The notes: generated by a model not told the origin, from the letters alone. A DNA stretch of 64,000 nt from Viridothelium virens (GCA_010094025.1 ML991774.1:250821-314820), one strand, 5' to 3'; positions 9,742 through 22,400 are shown, counted from the first letter of the stretch. Numbers and translations: made by a program.

Positions 9742-12731
9742 ATGGTCCATGATGATTTCAATGGTAAAGTGTTTACAGCTATCAACGATGCCAGTGAGCT
9801 CATATTTTCTAGGCAGCACCCACAAACCTCTCGCTGGGGCAGTTCTGTGCTTCACCTCCGTGCCTGCGGAGGAGCGCGTGCGTACCACCTCCTGTCTAGA
9901 TCGACCCCCTAAGAAGCGCATTCAATTAAAAAGATAATAGGGAAAACTTGTGAATATTGCGCAGGCTATGGGAGCAATTCACAAACTGGATCTGACCTCA
10001 GACGTAACCCACCTGATCGTCGGCAATGTGGATACCGCTAAATACAAGTTCACCGCGAAGCAACGTGCTGATATCAAAGTACTTCCGCCCGAATGGATCG
10101 AAGCTATGCGGATGCTGTGGATTGGGGGTGAAGACATAGATATCGAGAAGGAGGAGCTCCGCCATCGACTTCCCACATTCTCTGGGTTAAGAATTTGCCT
10201 TACAGGTGTTGAGGACGGTGGGTCATATTCTCAGGCTTTACATTCTCAACAGACTTATATGAAATAGCCAAAGAACGGCATAGTATCAGTGAACGAGTAA
10301 CGCTCCACGGCGCCCATTATGAAGGCAACCTTTCGAAGAACGTCACCCATCTTATTGCTGTACGTACACACGGACCGAAATACGACAGAGCTCAACAGTG
10401 GGGCATTAAGATTGTCTCATGTAAATGGTTCGATGACAGTATCGAGCGCGGAATGGTTCTGGAAGAGAATCTATACAATCCCGGTTTGCCCATTGAGAAA
10501 CAAGGGGAAGGTGCATGGATACGTACCAAAGCAGGCTTTAACAGCATAGGTACGGCACTCCAGTGCATGTCATTTGATGATCGCGCAAGCATTCATCACT
10601 CACAAGACAACATGCGATCCTTGGAAAATTGTTAATAGTAAGGTAGGCAAACGAGACCGCTCCTCAGACTGGGCTTCAGAAGACCCAAACACCGCGAAAC
10701 GAAAGTTGAGACGTACCGCAAGTGCAAAGTTGAGCAGTCAAAATGCAAACATGTGGGGACAGATATCCGGGCCTGAGCATTCTTCACGAACGGTCAAAGA
10801 AGAATCATGCTGGCAGCAGCGAGAGCACTTTGACCCTGGAGGACATGGCCGATCGCCACTCGAGCAAACAACAGGCAATTCGCCTCCAAAAGCGAAGCAT
10901 CAAAACGCAAATGAGAAAATGGCGCCAGGAATGAGCGGAGATAGAAACACTCTCAAGAATGGTCAGCCTCAGGGGCTCTTCCAGGGGAAGGACGTATGTA
11001 TCTTCGGTTTTGATTCACAAAAAGTGAGCACATCCCTTATCAGGCAAAATTAATCTGCTAAACTGTTATCTCTCAGACCGAGATCTTACGCCATCATCTC
11101 GTCACGAGAGCAGCGCACGTGCAGGTGCTTCCCAACTCCAGTGCTAAAGTCTCCGCTCCATTCCCAGAGAACGGGTTCTTGATGATTCCACACGATTCAC
11201 CTGCTGATCTGCGTGCTTGTATACCGGAAACGCACGGCAAGCTTACTGTAGTTAGTGAATGGTGGCTTGAATCCTGTCTGCAAAGGAATCTCCTTGTCGA
11301 TCCAAGAGAGGACTTGTTTAGTAGCCCGATGCCAACACCGCCTATCCAAAGTGCGTATGCAGTCGCAACTATGCTTTTCCTTCTTTCTTGTTCGATGTGA
11401 GAATGCTGACGATGCACAGATTTCGAGGGCCTCACAATCTGCTCCACGCTCTTTACCGGTATGGACCTTAAACATCTCGCCAAAGCGGTTGACCTCATGG
11501 GTAAGCATTTATTCTTCAATTTGGTATCCACAATTCTGACTTCCTTCAGGAGGGTCCTTTCACGAGCCTCTGACTAAGGATGTATCGATTCTGATTTGCC
11601 GCCTTCAACCAACACTAAGCAATGGGAAATTCGCGTTTGCCCTTTTTCACGCAATCCCTGTTGTATCAGTTGATTGGTTCTTTGATAGCATCAAAGTAGG
11701 CCATAAGCAGCCTTTAGAGCGTTATCGTCTTGACAGCAACGACTCGTCCAATGGTCCGGCATTAGGTGAGATTGGCTGTGGTCAGGTCGACCAGCACTCG
11801 CCGCCAAAAAATCCGAATCTTGGAGAATTTTCCTTGTAAGTAAAACATCTCAAATATTAGAGGCCCAGGACCGATGTAGGCGGTCGCCAAGGATAGCCTT
11901 TCGGCAGCCACGCATCAGATTGCAAGCAAATAGACTGATTCAAGAACTTCTAGGACGAACACCTTGTCAAAGAAAACGAATGGTGGATCTCAAGTTACGA
12001 GCGAGACACTGAGAGAGGCTATACCCCAACGAAAAGCGAGTTTACTTGTTCAAGAAGAACCCAACCACCAAGCAGCTAATACGGGAGTACATGAGCATTC
12101 AATGACGCGAAAAGACGACAAAAAGTCGAACTGGTCAAATGGAGGAAGCAATGAGGCCTCAAAGAGCCCTGAGCATCGACACGTAGTGACTAAGGAATTT
12201 AGGGAGCTGGAAGAAACCGTTACTCGCAATTCGGGTGAGCAGCTATCAAAGTCGGATTCATCTCTTAAACCAGAGTCAGGATGTGACAAGCTTGGTCCTG
12301 CCATAACAGAACTGTTAGCTCAAAAGCAATCATCGAGACCTTCATCCGCGTCAGAAAATCCAACCAAAGACCGAAAGAAACGAACTCTAGGCCGAGCAGC
12401 TTCTGGGCCCACGAATCCATCTTCAGAGTCTCTTGGCAGGTCGTACTCCTTAGGCGCGAACGAGAACGGTATTTCTCAAGGTCTTGACGTGCTTGACGCT
12501 CCACCAAGAATAGAGACAATCGAGCCAAGTCAGGCGCTGACGTATGAGGATCCAGACGTGCAAGAACAAAGGGAGAAGATGATCAAGCGGCTTGGTGGAA
12601 AAGTTCAAGAAGCCAGTGGCAGTACCGTTCAGTCAGTTGGGTCGGTCAAAGATCTCGTGCTGGAGGAGTCAGGCGTTGGTAGGAGGGTAAGGAGAAGGGC
12701 AAAGATGGGCCAAACAAGAGATGGAGGCTAA
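9742..12731 (+). CDS. DPB11: Multi-BRCT replication and checkpoint scaffold (Dpb11/Rad4/Cut5/TopBP1)
   Basis: Nuclear scaffold that binds phosphorylated Sld3 at origins and activates the Mec1/ATR checkpoint. Nine exons (9742-9763, 9813-9877, 9941-10217, 10253-10549, 10647-11023, 11077-11350, 11420-11500, 11550-11835, 11954-12731) sum to 818 codons plus stop. BRCT repeats are seen at PLAGAVLCFTSVPAEER..LTSDVTHLIVG, LRICLTGVED..KNVTHLIA..CKWFDDSIE, GKDVCIFGFDSQK..VVSEWWLESCL, and LTICSTLFTGMD..ILIC..VSVDWFFDSIK. A basic KRKLRRTASAKL run lies between repeats 2 and 3. The tail ends in LTYEDPDVQEQREKMIKRLG, typical of the filamentous fungal protein. The intron 10218-10252 would be only 35 nt, so that boundary is the weakest. 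The start at 9742 is inferred; an in-frame ATG at 9649 is the alternative. Confidence 0.9.
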
Positions 12732-12800
12732 GCCGTGTCGCAATTCGCGAATCACGAGGAGGAGGCTACGTAAATAAAATGATGATCTATTTGGATAATC

Positions 12801-14083
12801 CTAACTCAACTTGTATGTAGCTGCAAGTCGGTTGTTCAAATGGTCTCGTGCCGTCATGACGTTTTCTGCAGTGACTTGGGCTTTTCCCGCACCATGCTGT
12901 TCTACCAAAGGGCTGGGAACAGGTAACAATTTTTCATCGTCTTGGGGGTGACAGAAGTACACTATGGAATATCGATCGTCTCCTCCTTTCTTGCCTGTAT
13001 TTGGGAATATCACTCGATGTACAGTGGATTTCAGAAGACCGTTAGTCCAATAGGAAAGGAGGTCACCGATGTTGACCAGCACCGGCGGAGTTGGATCGTT
13101 ATTTGGATTGACGGGCACAGGTGACCAAGTTCCTTGTGGAGTGAGAATTTCTAGACCCGGCTGTCCAGGCAGTTGGAACAGTAGCGTCACGCTACCGTAA
13201 TCGCTGTGGGCACCAGCACGTATGTCTTCGGTGAGGCTGTCCGTATCGCCGGACACAGTGGGATACTAGAGGAGATATCTTAGACTTCTTCAAATCAGGA
13301 TAACTCAAGATCGGAGCAGCTCACGTAGAGAAGTCTAAGGACACTGCCCGAGGGCCCTTTAGACTGGTCATGCCGCTGAGCGAACCAGTCTCCTTCAGTG
13401 ATCTCATCTCCAATGTCAGCGTCCCATCCGCTTCAAGAAGGAGTGCTCTACCTCGAGTCCTCTAGCAAGTGTACGAAGAATACGGTTGCAGAGGGCATGA
13501 CAGGAAGCCTGGAAGCGAGCAATCTCATCATGATGAGCAGCGAGAACTTCTGGTAGCGGCTGCTGTGCTTTTCCATCAATGAACTCGCCGATGTTGAATG
13601 CTCTGTGAATTCTTTAGTGAATAGAGAGGCAAATGGTCTTCAGACTACAAGCACACTCTTTGACGTCGCCTCTCTGTAGGTTTCATTAGAATATGTGCGC
13701 TCATCACGGCAGGAAAAGCCTCGTGAGGCACTTACTTTCTGATTTCCAGGATCTAAGGTCTCCTCGCCCATGGATAGCCATCCTTTGTTCTTCCCAGACT
13801 TGTTGGAATTAATAGAGCATGTTTCCTTGACAGCAACAGGCGAAGAGAAAAATGCTTGAGACTTAGAGAAGTCAGAGCGTTATGATCACGAAACTTGCTA
13901 GATGTAATTTACTAATTTGAACAAATGATTGATATGCTCCTGGAGTATTTCATCCTCGCCGGCATTCTTCACGAAAAGGAATCCAAGGCGTGAGACGACT
14001 TCGACGACATCCTTTCCAACCTTACTTTCGTCTGAGAGATCAATGACCGGAATATCCAGTGGCAACCCGTTGGAAACCGTCAT
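12801..14083 (-). CDS. 2-oxoglutarate/Fe(II)-dependent oxygenase (isopenicillin N synthase fold)
   Basis: Non-haem iron oxygenase of unknown substrate, cytosolic by lack of signals. Six exons (14083-13913, 13861-13736, 13673-13655, 13600-13452, 13402-13325, 13265-12801) give 335 residues with all phases consistent; the third exon is only 19 nt. The N-terminal DIOX_N run LDIPVIDLSD is followed by GFLFVKNAG. The family block RHDQSKGPSGSVLRLLYYP precedes the iron ligands: HSD of AHSDYGSVTLLFQ and the distal His of STVHRVIFP. The 2-oxoglutarate-binding Arg is in RYSIVYFCHP. It is divergent from MKT1 across 326 bp, and no pathway genes adjoin it. Similar fungal proteins occur both alone and in metabolite clusters, so its role is open. 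Confidence 0.88.
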
Positions 14084-14409
14084 GGTTCTCTTAATGCATG
14101 TGCAAAAGTACTTACGCTACTGTAGGGAGTAAAGCTATGGCCTTTCGCGTGGGGAAGCGGATGCGAGGCTAGAGTACGGAGGTACAGTAGTTTGTTACAT
14201 ACTCCCGCGTACGATACTCTAAGCTCGGACGCGCTTTGAGTTGCGAGGCTCCAAACACGCTTTTTTTTCTGCGTCTATTGACTCCTACTGCACGCCCCAG
14301 TGACAAGCTGGTGGCAGGCCTTCGCTGGCTACAGCCCCGCTTGATCGCACGCTCCCATCTATCCTATTTTCGCTTCATTGCCATCTGGTTCACAGCTTAC
14401 GCCGTCACG
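14084..14409. promoter_or_regulatory. Divergent promoter, oxygenase / MKT1
   Basis: 326 bp between two opposed start codons. It holds TACGGAGGTA at 14174-14183 and TACTCCCGCGTACGATACTC nearby, relatives of the TACGGAGTA element seen elsewhere in the window. A plus-strand ATG at 14398 is out of the chosen frame or upstream of the conserved start. Confidence 0.45.
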
Positions 14410-16936
14410 ATGATTCCCAGCTTCGATGACTTTGCAACACCCCTCTCTGAGGTCGCACCACTCAGTGAGCTCGATGGAGCTGTCGTCGCCATCGAAGCCA
14501 GCCACTACCTCGGTCGCCTCCTCATGAATCCGAGCTCCAAAGAGCCGTTGCTGGCTGCCCTTGGCGGACTGCCTTTCACCATGCGCACGACCGTCCAGAA
14601 CGAGATCGCTGCGTTTCGTGATGCCAACATTAAACCGATTTTTGTTTTCGATGGGCTGGATGTGAGCAAGACGAAGGCAGTATTCCAACAAGCCGACGAA
14701 GCGGTTCGGGCCAATACAACTGCATGGAGCCTCTATAATCAGCACCAGGCTGAAAATGCTGTCACTGCCTTTGGGGAGTCTTGTATGGGTTTCCTTCGCT
14801 TTCTACATTGCCTCTAGAAGTTGACCTCTATTTTAGGTGCCGTTACGGCGGAATCTTTCTATCGTTATTTCCAACTCTTGCTTCAGGAGCTTGGGGTAGA
14901 ATTTCAGATTGCCCCGTATAGCGCTCTCGCGCAGGTGAGCACACTTTACGGATCACAGTGGAGGCTACTAACACCTCAAAAGCTCGCATATCTGGAACAA
15001 CGTGGAACCGACTTCGTAGACGCCGTCTCTGGATCGCACGAACTCCTATTATTTGACGTCGACAAAGTCATTACGAGGCTAGATCCACAGCAAGGAGATT
15101 TCATGTGGCTCACAAGACGCGCATGCTTGGAAGGTCTGGGAAATGTTCCTTCGGATGTCTTCGTCGATGCCTGCATGCTATCTGGCTCCGCGTTCCTTCC
15201 TACTCTCCCTCAACTTGAGGCAAACAACTCCCGAAAGCCGACCAAGATCAAAGCTGCGCTCGATCTCATGAACAGTTTCGGGCGTAGCGGTATCAATGTT
15301 TGTCTTCATTATCAGGATGACCCACAATTTCGTCAAATGGACTATCTGGACCGATATCGTCGCAGTCGACTGGCTGTAAAACATCACGCCATCCTTACGA
15401 AGGATGGAAAGATTGAGCTATTTGACCAGACCTCTGCTCCGGGTGATTCTCATGAATTTATCGGGCAGCGACTGCCGGACGAAGTCTACTTCTACATGTC
15501 CAAGGGACTCGTCGGCCCAAGGGTTTTAAACTGGCGTACTATCGGCGAGATTGCACAGGGACCTCCTCTAGATAACGGAGACTCGAACGACTACCAGCGC
15601 TTTGTGCGTAGCCAAATTATCCCACTGAGAGTTAGTGCGCTGTCTGCATTGTCGCACTATCTTCATCGTGTTTACGTTCACAAAGACGTCATGCTTCGCG
15701 TCTGGTTCGATAGGAATAATACAAATCCACTGATTATGAGGGATGCCGCTGACCCAAAGCCAGTTCTTGCGGGTTGGAATGTGAAATCAGCCCTGTTGAA
15801 CAGCAGATTAGATCAGCTTAATGTAAAGTATTTTCACATTACGGTGTGATCGTGAGACTGACATGCTGGCAGGGACGTGGAGTTTCAGGTGCCATCGGCG
15901 TCGCTGTTGAAAGCTTAACAGATCCAGCATTTGCGAAGCAGACTAACGTCACGAAAGACGTCTCAAATGTTCGCTAGACCTCCATGATCATTTGGCCCTT
16001 GCTGATATCCTCTAGCTCCTTCAAAGCAAGGACGAAATCGTCTACAACACAATGTGGAGATTCCTCCACCTTCGCGGATATATCAACGACGAGCATGGCC
16101 TGACGGCATGGGGCAAGGCTTTGGAGCGTGGACTGAATGTTGCAGGATCAGATATCGAGATACAAGAAGCAGTATTTGTAGCTGTCGAGCTTCTTCGCCT
16201 TGAGCTTCTCCATCAACATTACATGTTCACGGGGTATAGTCATGCACCCATACGCGGTTCCGGTATTATGATCTGTCTCTTCTGGATGCAAGTGGGGATT
16301 CGCTAATTAGTGTTCAGATGATGATCGAAGGTACAATACCTTGATCTCGCGCGTTGCCTCGTTAGGCCGACTTCGCCATAATTCCATCGGCTTTACTGGA
16401 CCTCTCTCCAGGCATCTCCTTGGCTTTCATTCAATGGTCACGACGATGCGGCAAGCTCTTCGTGATCTGGAGGAAATGTGTCTTCTCACCCTATTCATGG
16501 GTGGCGATGCTGAACGAGATAGGGATGATCTCGCAGAAATAAGTCTCGGGTAAGGATTTCGTCGGTGCTCCCCGTCAGCGAAGCTAAGCATTTGTCATCA
16601 GCCTGCCCTTCCTCACGGACAATGACTGTGGTCTCGGCATTGCCGTCAAATCATATCTAGATGAACTCGCTGGACAGCCCGACCCGACGTCGCCTGCCAC
16701 GCGCGATGCAACCCGTCAGAAGGGTTCAACAGAATGGTTTCCTCACAGTATCGACTATCCAGGTGATCTAGAGAAGGCTTTCAAGATCTGGGATGCTGTA
16801 AGCCAACATTCTTTGGCACAGTGATTAACGACTAACCTCGCCTCAGGTGTACGCGGCAGTCAAAGATTCCGGAGATTTGGTGAAGGAGAGGAAATACTGG
16901 CGCGAGACGGACGAATGGCTCACGCAGCGTAGATGA
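14410..16936 (+). CDS. MKT1: Mkt1-like post-transcriptional regulator (inactive XPG/FEN-type nuclease fold)
   Basis: In yeast Mkt1 works with Pbp1 on translation and stability of specific mRNAs. Eight exons: 14410-14782, 14837-14934, 14983-15822, 15873 to about 15959, 16016-16262, 16318-16549, 16602-16797 and 16847-16936, near 720 residues. The XPG-N-like part starts MIPSFDDFA and runs through AVVAIEASHYLGRLL and IKPIFVFDGLDVSK. The XPG-I-like part has LQELGVEFQIAPYSALAQ, ELLLFDVDKVITRLD and DVFVDACMLSGSAFLPTLP. The C-terminal Mkt1 domains include NTMWRFLHLRGYINDEHGLT, RYNTLISRVASLGRLRHNSI and GFTGPLSRHLLGFHSMV. The second intron (14935-14982) is 48 nt with no stop in frame, so its retention would add 16 residues. 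The donor of the fourth intron is uncertain because three GT sites share the phase. Confidence 0.9.
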
Positions 16937-17626
16937 GGACGCAAAGCACATGAACGTGTTGGGGTTCCTTTACAACAATTACGCAGAGGATAGCATTGGC
17001 GTTAGTCCACGAAGATTCCGGATGGGCGGATCGAATCCGAGGTACCACTAGGCGGCCAAGATCCGCCCGCCGGACGTCTGCGATGGTTTTCGCTAGCACA
17101 AGGGATCAAGGGTGAGATACACCCAATCTGTGGTGTTAGATCTCGTTACGAATTTGAGACGGGTCGGAGAGTAGCATCAAGGTGACAGTCATGAGCAGCA
17201 CGACTTGCTGAAAATGTACGATGAGTATCCAGCACCCAATCTCAATGTTTGCATCAGCTATGGAGTTTAAAAGTCTATAATATAAGGCTGAGTTTCCAAC
17301 ACCATTCAGTCCTTTCTGACTGCCCGCTATAGGTAGAGAACTTCTCATAATCTATCGTGAAGAAAATTGTCGTGGTAGTATGTGCTACAACGTGCTCAGC
17401 TTGCTTCCTGATTCGGTTGGGCAATGTAATTCAAGTGAGCCTCGAAGTGAGCAGTCCAACCCCCGGGTCAATTAGCAAGGTAGCGCGATCCGACAGATTT
17501 CCCGACCGATGTACTGCTCAAGCTCAAGTGGTTACACAAAATCCAGGACAACCAGTTTCGAGCAAGGCACTGGAAAGGAGATGAATGACATCAAAGATAG
17601 CATTCAAGCTGGATCAAGCATTAAGG
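16937..17626. other. Intergenic, MKT1 3' end to small ORF 3' end
   Basis: Convergent region of 690 bp. Short open frames at 17136-17348 (minus) and 17357-17584 (plus) have no recognisable features. A tRNA-arm-like GGATCGAATCC at 17030 has no matching acceptor stem. Confidence 0.45.
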
Positions 17627-17962
17627 TCAAAATCGGAGAAAGATTTGTGATTTAGACCAATCAGCGAGCTCTTCCGACATCATCTTGCTGGGCAGGTCAT
17701 CAGGGGAGAATCCTGCTTGACGTTCTGCTTCGGCTGAATAGTAGTCTTGCCCAGCGACAAAGCTCCTCAGAAGATCCCGATGGTCAAAATCGGGAAAGAG
17801 TGTAGATGTAGACCAATCAGCAAATTCTTCCCGCGTCACTGTGCTAGGTGTGGCATCAGTAGAGAACTCATCCAAGCCTGCTTGACAATCTGCTTCCGCT
17901 CGATTGCCCTCTTGTCCAATACTTAAGCTCCTCAGAAGATCTTGGTCGTGTTGAGACATCAT
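17627..17962 (-). CDS. Small hypothetical protein made of two similar ~50-residue halves
   Basis: An open frame of 111 residues from the ATG pair at 17962 (MMSQHDQ). I do not recognise the family. The two halves align: DQDLLRSLSIGQ..AEADCQAG..REEFADWSTSTLF and DHRDLLRSFVAGQ..AEAERQAG..SEELADWSKSQIF. Each unit thus has an acidic DLLRS motif, an AEA-QAG motif and an E-ADWS motif, with Asp/Ser-rich linkers. This kind of protein-level repetition is unlikely in a random frame and argues for a real gene or a recent in-frame duplication. It sits tail to head with the NDUFAF6-like gene, 64 bp downstream of that gene's stop on the same strand, so it could also be a read-through or alternative 3' product. 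There is no signal peptide or membrane segment. Confidence 0.5.
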   Translation of the reverse strand: MMSQHDQDLLRSLSIGQEGNRAEADCQAGLDEFSTDATPSTVTREEFADWSTSTLFPDFDHRDLLRSFVAGQDYYSAEAERQAGFSPDDLPSKMMSEELADWSKSQIFLRF

Positions 17963-18026
17963 GTCTTTGTTGCTCAGATTTTCAGCAAGCAATTAGATAT
18001 TGCCTGGAATTATTTGAAGGACGACA

Positions 18027-19249
18027 TCAAAATTTGCGCCTTGTATAGGCCCAATATGCTTTCCATGGCAAGCGCCAGTCGGGTGATCTCAAAGATGGAG
18101 CAAAGGCATCGAAATCAGCTCTCTCGAGCTTCTCCAGCCACATGGTAGTGGGCACCGCATTCAGGAAGACACCGAAGGCTCGGTTGATATCACCGAGCTG
18201 CGCAAAAGCATTCGAATCCTCGCGTCCGCTGTAGCTATGGCCTTCCTCGTGCTGGTGCTCAAAATCGTGTCCGACATCTTCTCCAGCCCGCAGATTTCTG
18301 AGCATTTGGCGTGCGGTTAGAATGTGATCGTTTGCTCTTGTTGCTACTTGGAAGACGGCGTCTCTTAAGCCCTCTGCATCTGCTCCGCGGCGTAAAATTT
18401 CCTCTTCACGGACGCCCGTTTCGGCCATTACGTCCAAAGGTAAGAGTACCGCACCGTGTCGACCACCTGCGGATACCCCTCCAAATGCAGCTTGGTTGGA
18501 GTGATGATTCGGTGGCGGCGGAAAGGCGATGAGGGGAAAGCCTCGAAGCACAGCGGCGATGCCAGAAGCCTTGCCGATGTGTGAAGCCACATGGTCCGCC
18601 GTGATTGAGGACAGAGGTAGACTTGACAGGGTCAGGTATAGAAGCGTCGAATAAGTATTCTCGGCGTAGGTTTCAAGCTCAACCAATGTTGGAAATGGCT
18701 GATTGGCAAGATGTTGTTCTCGGGCGTTGATGATTCGCAAGAACCAGCCCTTACTCAGCCGTGCTATGCCCTCCGAACGACTCTGCAGGTTCTCTTGTGC
18801 GCTGGCAAGTAATACAGCTGCAGGTTCCTTAGGCGGAGATCCTGCAAGGGCTTTAGTAATGGCATCGCGCCAGAATTGCATCCGCATCGTCCCGACGGTG
18901 ACATTGCTTGTGGCATCTGCAATTCTTGCAATGTCGACATTGAAGGCACGAATAGCTAGGTATGCATCACGCGCAGTCCGCGGAATGAACGTCTGAAGAA
19001 CATACGAAGGTGAATCATATTTTCTATGTGAGGTGAGTGGCTGAAAGGGTTGCCCTTGTGAAGGTCGACTGCCACCTACTGCAAGAGATTCAAACAATAG
19101 CTTCGAGCGCCCTCGAGCTCTGATGAAGTAGCATTAGAGCTGGCTCTAGCTCGTTGAATCTTTTGTACTTGAATTGGGGTGCATCTGAGAAGTGGTCCTA
19201 AAGGATTGGTTCCAATATGGCGGAATGCAAAAATAGTGGAGACGCGCAT
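18027..19249 (-). CDS. NDUFAF6: Mitochondrial complex I assembly factor, squalene/phytoene synthase fold (NDUFAF6-like)
   Basis: Helps assemble the ND1 module of respiratory complex I in the mitochondrion; the fold is that of phytoene synthase but animal members are thought not to be synthases. Two exons, 19249-19080 and 19023-18027, give 388 residues; the intron 19024-19079 rejoins ARSYCLNLLQ to KYDSPSYVLQTFIP. The N-terminus MRVSTIFAFRHIGTNPLG is Arg-rich and acid-free, as expected for a matrix-targeting peptide. Family motifs are RDAYLAIRAFNVDIARIAD, MRMQFWRDAI, VASHIGKASGIAAVLRG (metal-ligand helix), DINRAFGVFLNAVPTTMWLEKLE and DWRLPWKAYW. The full DxxxD prenyl-diphosphate motifs are not evident. 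It is head to head with RAD5 over 227 bp. Confidence 0.9.
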
Positions 19250-19476
19250 CGACTGAGATTAGATAGAGGTTATAACTCCATATACTTGGAGCAGTGTGAA
19301 CTCATTCCAACGAACACTCCGCGTCTGAGCGTTCACATTTGGGTAGGGCGGTAGGGAGACTGAAAGATGGATGATCTGCTGCAGGGAGCTCGGCGATGAC
19401 GTGCACCGCGAGGTTCGGGCAGAACGCGAAAAGTCGCGTCGCTCCATCAAACGTGCTCATCACATATCCAGACACC
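19250..19476. promoter_or_regulatory. Divergent promoter, NDUFAF6-like / RAD5
   Basis: 227 bp between opposed start codons, short enough that both genes probably share control sequences. I see no clear TATA box or known site. Confidence 0.45.
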
Positions 19477-22400
19477 ATGAGCTTTGCTGGTATTGAAGAG
19501 CGCCCTAGCAAGAAGCGCCGCTTCTTTGTCGAGGATGAAAATCCTGGAGATGCTACACTGAGTGCCGCGCCCACACTTCCAGACGAGATCAATGTTCAGA
19601 GCTATGTCGAACCGAGTGACTCCGGACTAAATTCGCGTCAAAGCCATGATCCTGGCCAGAAAGGCATATCAGATGAGCGGGACGACTCGAATTTCCAATC
19701 AGACGTGTTCGACGTAGATCTGTTTACCTCCATTGTTGGCGAGAATGTTTCCGATACGATCGTTACGAAACTTCAACAGATGTGTGGGAACGATGTCCAG
19801 CGTGGTATGTAGACTTTGCTTTTAAGGCTAGGTAACGACTGACTTGCACAGCTATCAATGTGTTTTTCGATGGCTCCTGGAAGACGGCATCTTTAACCCC
19901 TCAGCAGCCTGTCTCGGCTCCCAATTCCATCTCAGCCACTTCAAACCGCTCAGAAGCAGATATTCAGAATACTAGGCCGACATCACAGGGAAGGTCACCT
20001 TCCGCTAATTCCAGTCGGCCTCAAAAATTATCTACTGCAGTCATACCAGAGAAAAGATATCTCGGCGCCCTTGGTGTCACTGGCTGGGCTACAAGAAGTG
20101 GATCTGGGTTGATTCGCCACGAGGAGAAGGTCGGCATTGAGCGAGCTAAGCCAAGGATCGAAGCGAATGGCACGCTCAAAGGCTTCCGATCTAAGTTGGC
20201 GACTAGTAAAAGACAAGACATTGTTGTCAGGTTCACAAACAGTCAGGGGAGCGAAGTGGGAAGATTAGAGAACGAATCAGCAGCGTGGATTTCGACTTTA
20301 CTCGATCAGCATACTTGCACATTCGAAGGCACTGTCGTCTTTGCACCCGATAGAATCCGGACCAACGATACGATATATCTGCAGCTGCGCTGCTATGCAT
20401 TGAAGAATGCTTTTGAGGCAGGGGGTTTGATCAAACCACTCGACAAAAACCGTCAGACTGGCCTTTATGAAGCTAGGGAAACAGAGGATGAGCGCAATCT
20501 CCGTCTAAGACAAGTTGCTCTCGTAAAGCTTTTCGACGAGATCAATTTACACCCAACACGAGTTAACGAAACAACAGAGCGACACAAGCGACAGGGTCTC
20601 TTGCAGTCTGCAGAAACTGACGAGCACAAAGAACAACAAAACCAGCAGGGGTCTGGGCAGTCTCCAAACCATGGAGAATCCAGTCCACCTTCGGAGGAAG
20701 CAGAGGAGGGTGCTCAGCTAGAGCAGGATCAACTAGACACGTTGTACAAGAAGGCCCAGTCGTTCGATTTTAACACTCCAGAAAGAGAACCTGCAGAGAC
20801 CTTTGCAATGGACCTTCGTAAGTATCAGAGGCAAGCCTTGCATTGGATGGTTGGAAAAGAGAAGGAGGAGAAATCAGACTACAAGGAAATGTCGATGCAC
20901 CCTCTCTGGGAAGAATATCTATGGCCGGTCAAGGATGTCGACTCCAAAGAGTTGCCTGAATTTCCTAGTCAGAGCAGTTTCTACGTCAATCCATATTCCG
21001 GAGAGCTCTCACTTGACTTCCCAGTCCAGGAACAAAACTGTCTTGGTGGCATACTCGCTGATGGTACGTGAAGTAATCTCCAACACAGTAGAAATTCCTA
21101 ACATTACCCACAGAGATGGGCCTGGGTAAAACTATCGAAATGCTGAGTCTGATCCACACCCACAAATCCGAAGCAATGGAAACGTTAGCAGAGAGCTCTG
21201 TCGCCTCCGTCAACAACCTCCCACGATTACCCAAAACTAGCTCATCTGTTGAATGGGCTCCATGTACCACATTAGTTATCGCTCCGATGTCGTTACTTGC
21301 GCAGTGGCAAAGTGAGGCTGAGAAAGCATCGAAGACGGGCACACTAAAGACCTTAGTTTATTATGGTAGTGACAAGAGCGCCAATTTGCAGAACCTCTGT
21401 TGCGAAGCCAACGTGGCTTCCGCGCCGAATGTTGTCATCACAAGCTATGGCGTTGTTCTCTCAGAGTACAACCAAGTGGCAGCCAATGGAGGGCAACGCG
21501 GCTCATCCGGAGGGCTATTCTCCCTTAACTACTTTCGCATTATCCTTGATGAAGCTCATCATGTCAAGAATCGACAGGCAAAGACTGCCAAAGCCTGCTA
21601 CGAATTGAGCGCACGACATCGATGGGTACTGACAGGGACACCAATCGTGAATCGCCTAGAGGATCTCTTCAGTCTCGTACATTTCCTGAGAGTAGAACCA
21701 TGGAGCAACTTCTCCTTCTGGAAGACCTTTATCACTGTGCCGTTCGAATCAAACGACTTCATCCGAGCTCTTGACGTGGTGCAGACCGTTCTTGAGCCTC
21801 TTGTACTCAGAAGAACTAAAGATATGAAGACTCCTGAAGGCGAAGCTCTAGTTCCTCTGCCCCCAAGGACAATCGATATCGAATCAGTGGAGTTGTCCAA
21901 GCAGGAACGCGAAGTTTACGACTACGTGTTCGCTCGAGCCAAACGCACCTTCGCGGCAAATGTCGAGGCCGGAACCGTCATGAAATCCTACACTACCATC
22001 TTCGCCCAGATCCTGCGTCTCCGCCAATCCTGCTGCCATCCGTCCCTCACCCGCAACAAATCCATCGTCGCCGAGGAAGAAGACGCCGCTGCTGCCGCTG
22101 ACGTCGCTAACGGCCTCGCCGACGACATGGACCTACAGTCGCTAATCGCTCGCTTCGAGTCTTCCACGGTTGACGAGGACGCCAATAAGTTCGGCGCGCA
22201 CGTCCTCAAGCAGATCCAGGACGAAGCGACGCTCGAATGCCCCATCTGCTCCGAAGAGCCCATGCAGGAGCAGGCCGTGACGGGGTGCTGGCATAGCGCC
22301 TGCAAATCCTGCCTCCTCGATTACATCGAACACCAAGCCAGCAAAGGCGAGCTACCGCGCTGCTTCAACTGCCGCGAGCCCATCAACGCCCGCGACGTGT

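Noticed and set aside
17025-17060. tRNA-like GGATCGAATCC
   Set aside because: No acceptor stem, anticodon arm or A box can be paired around it.
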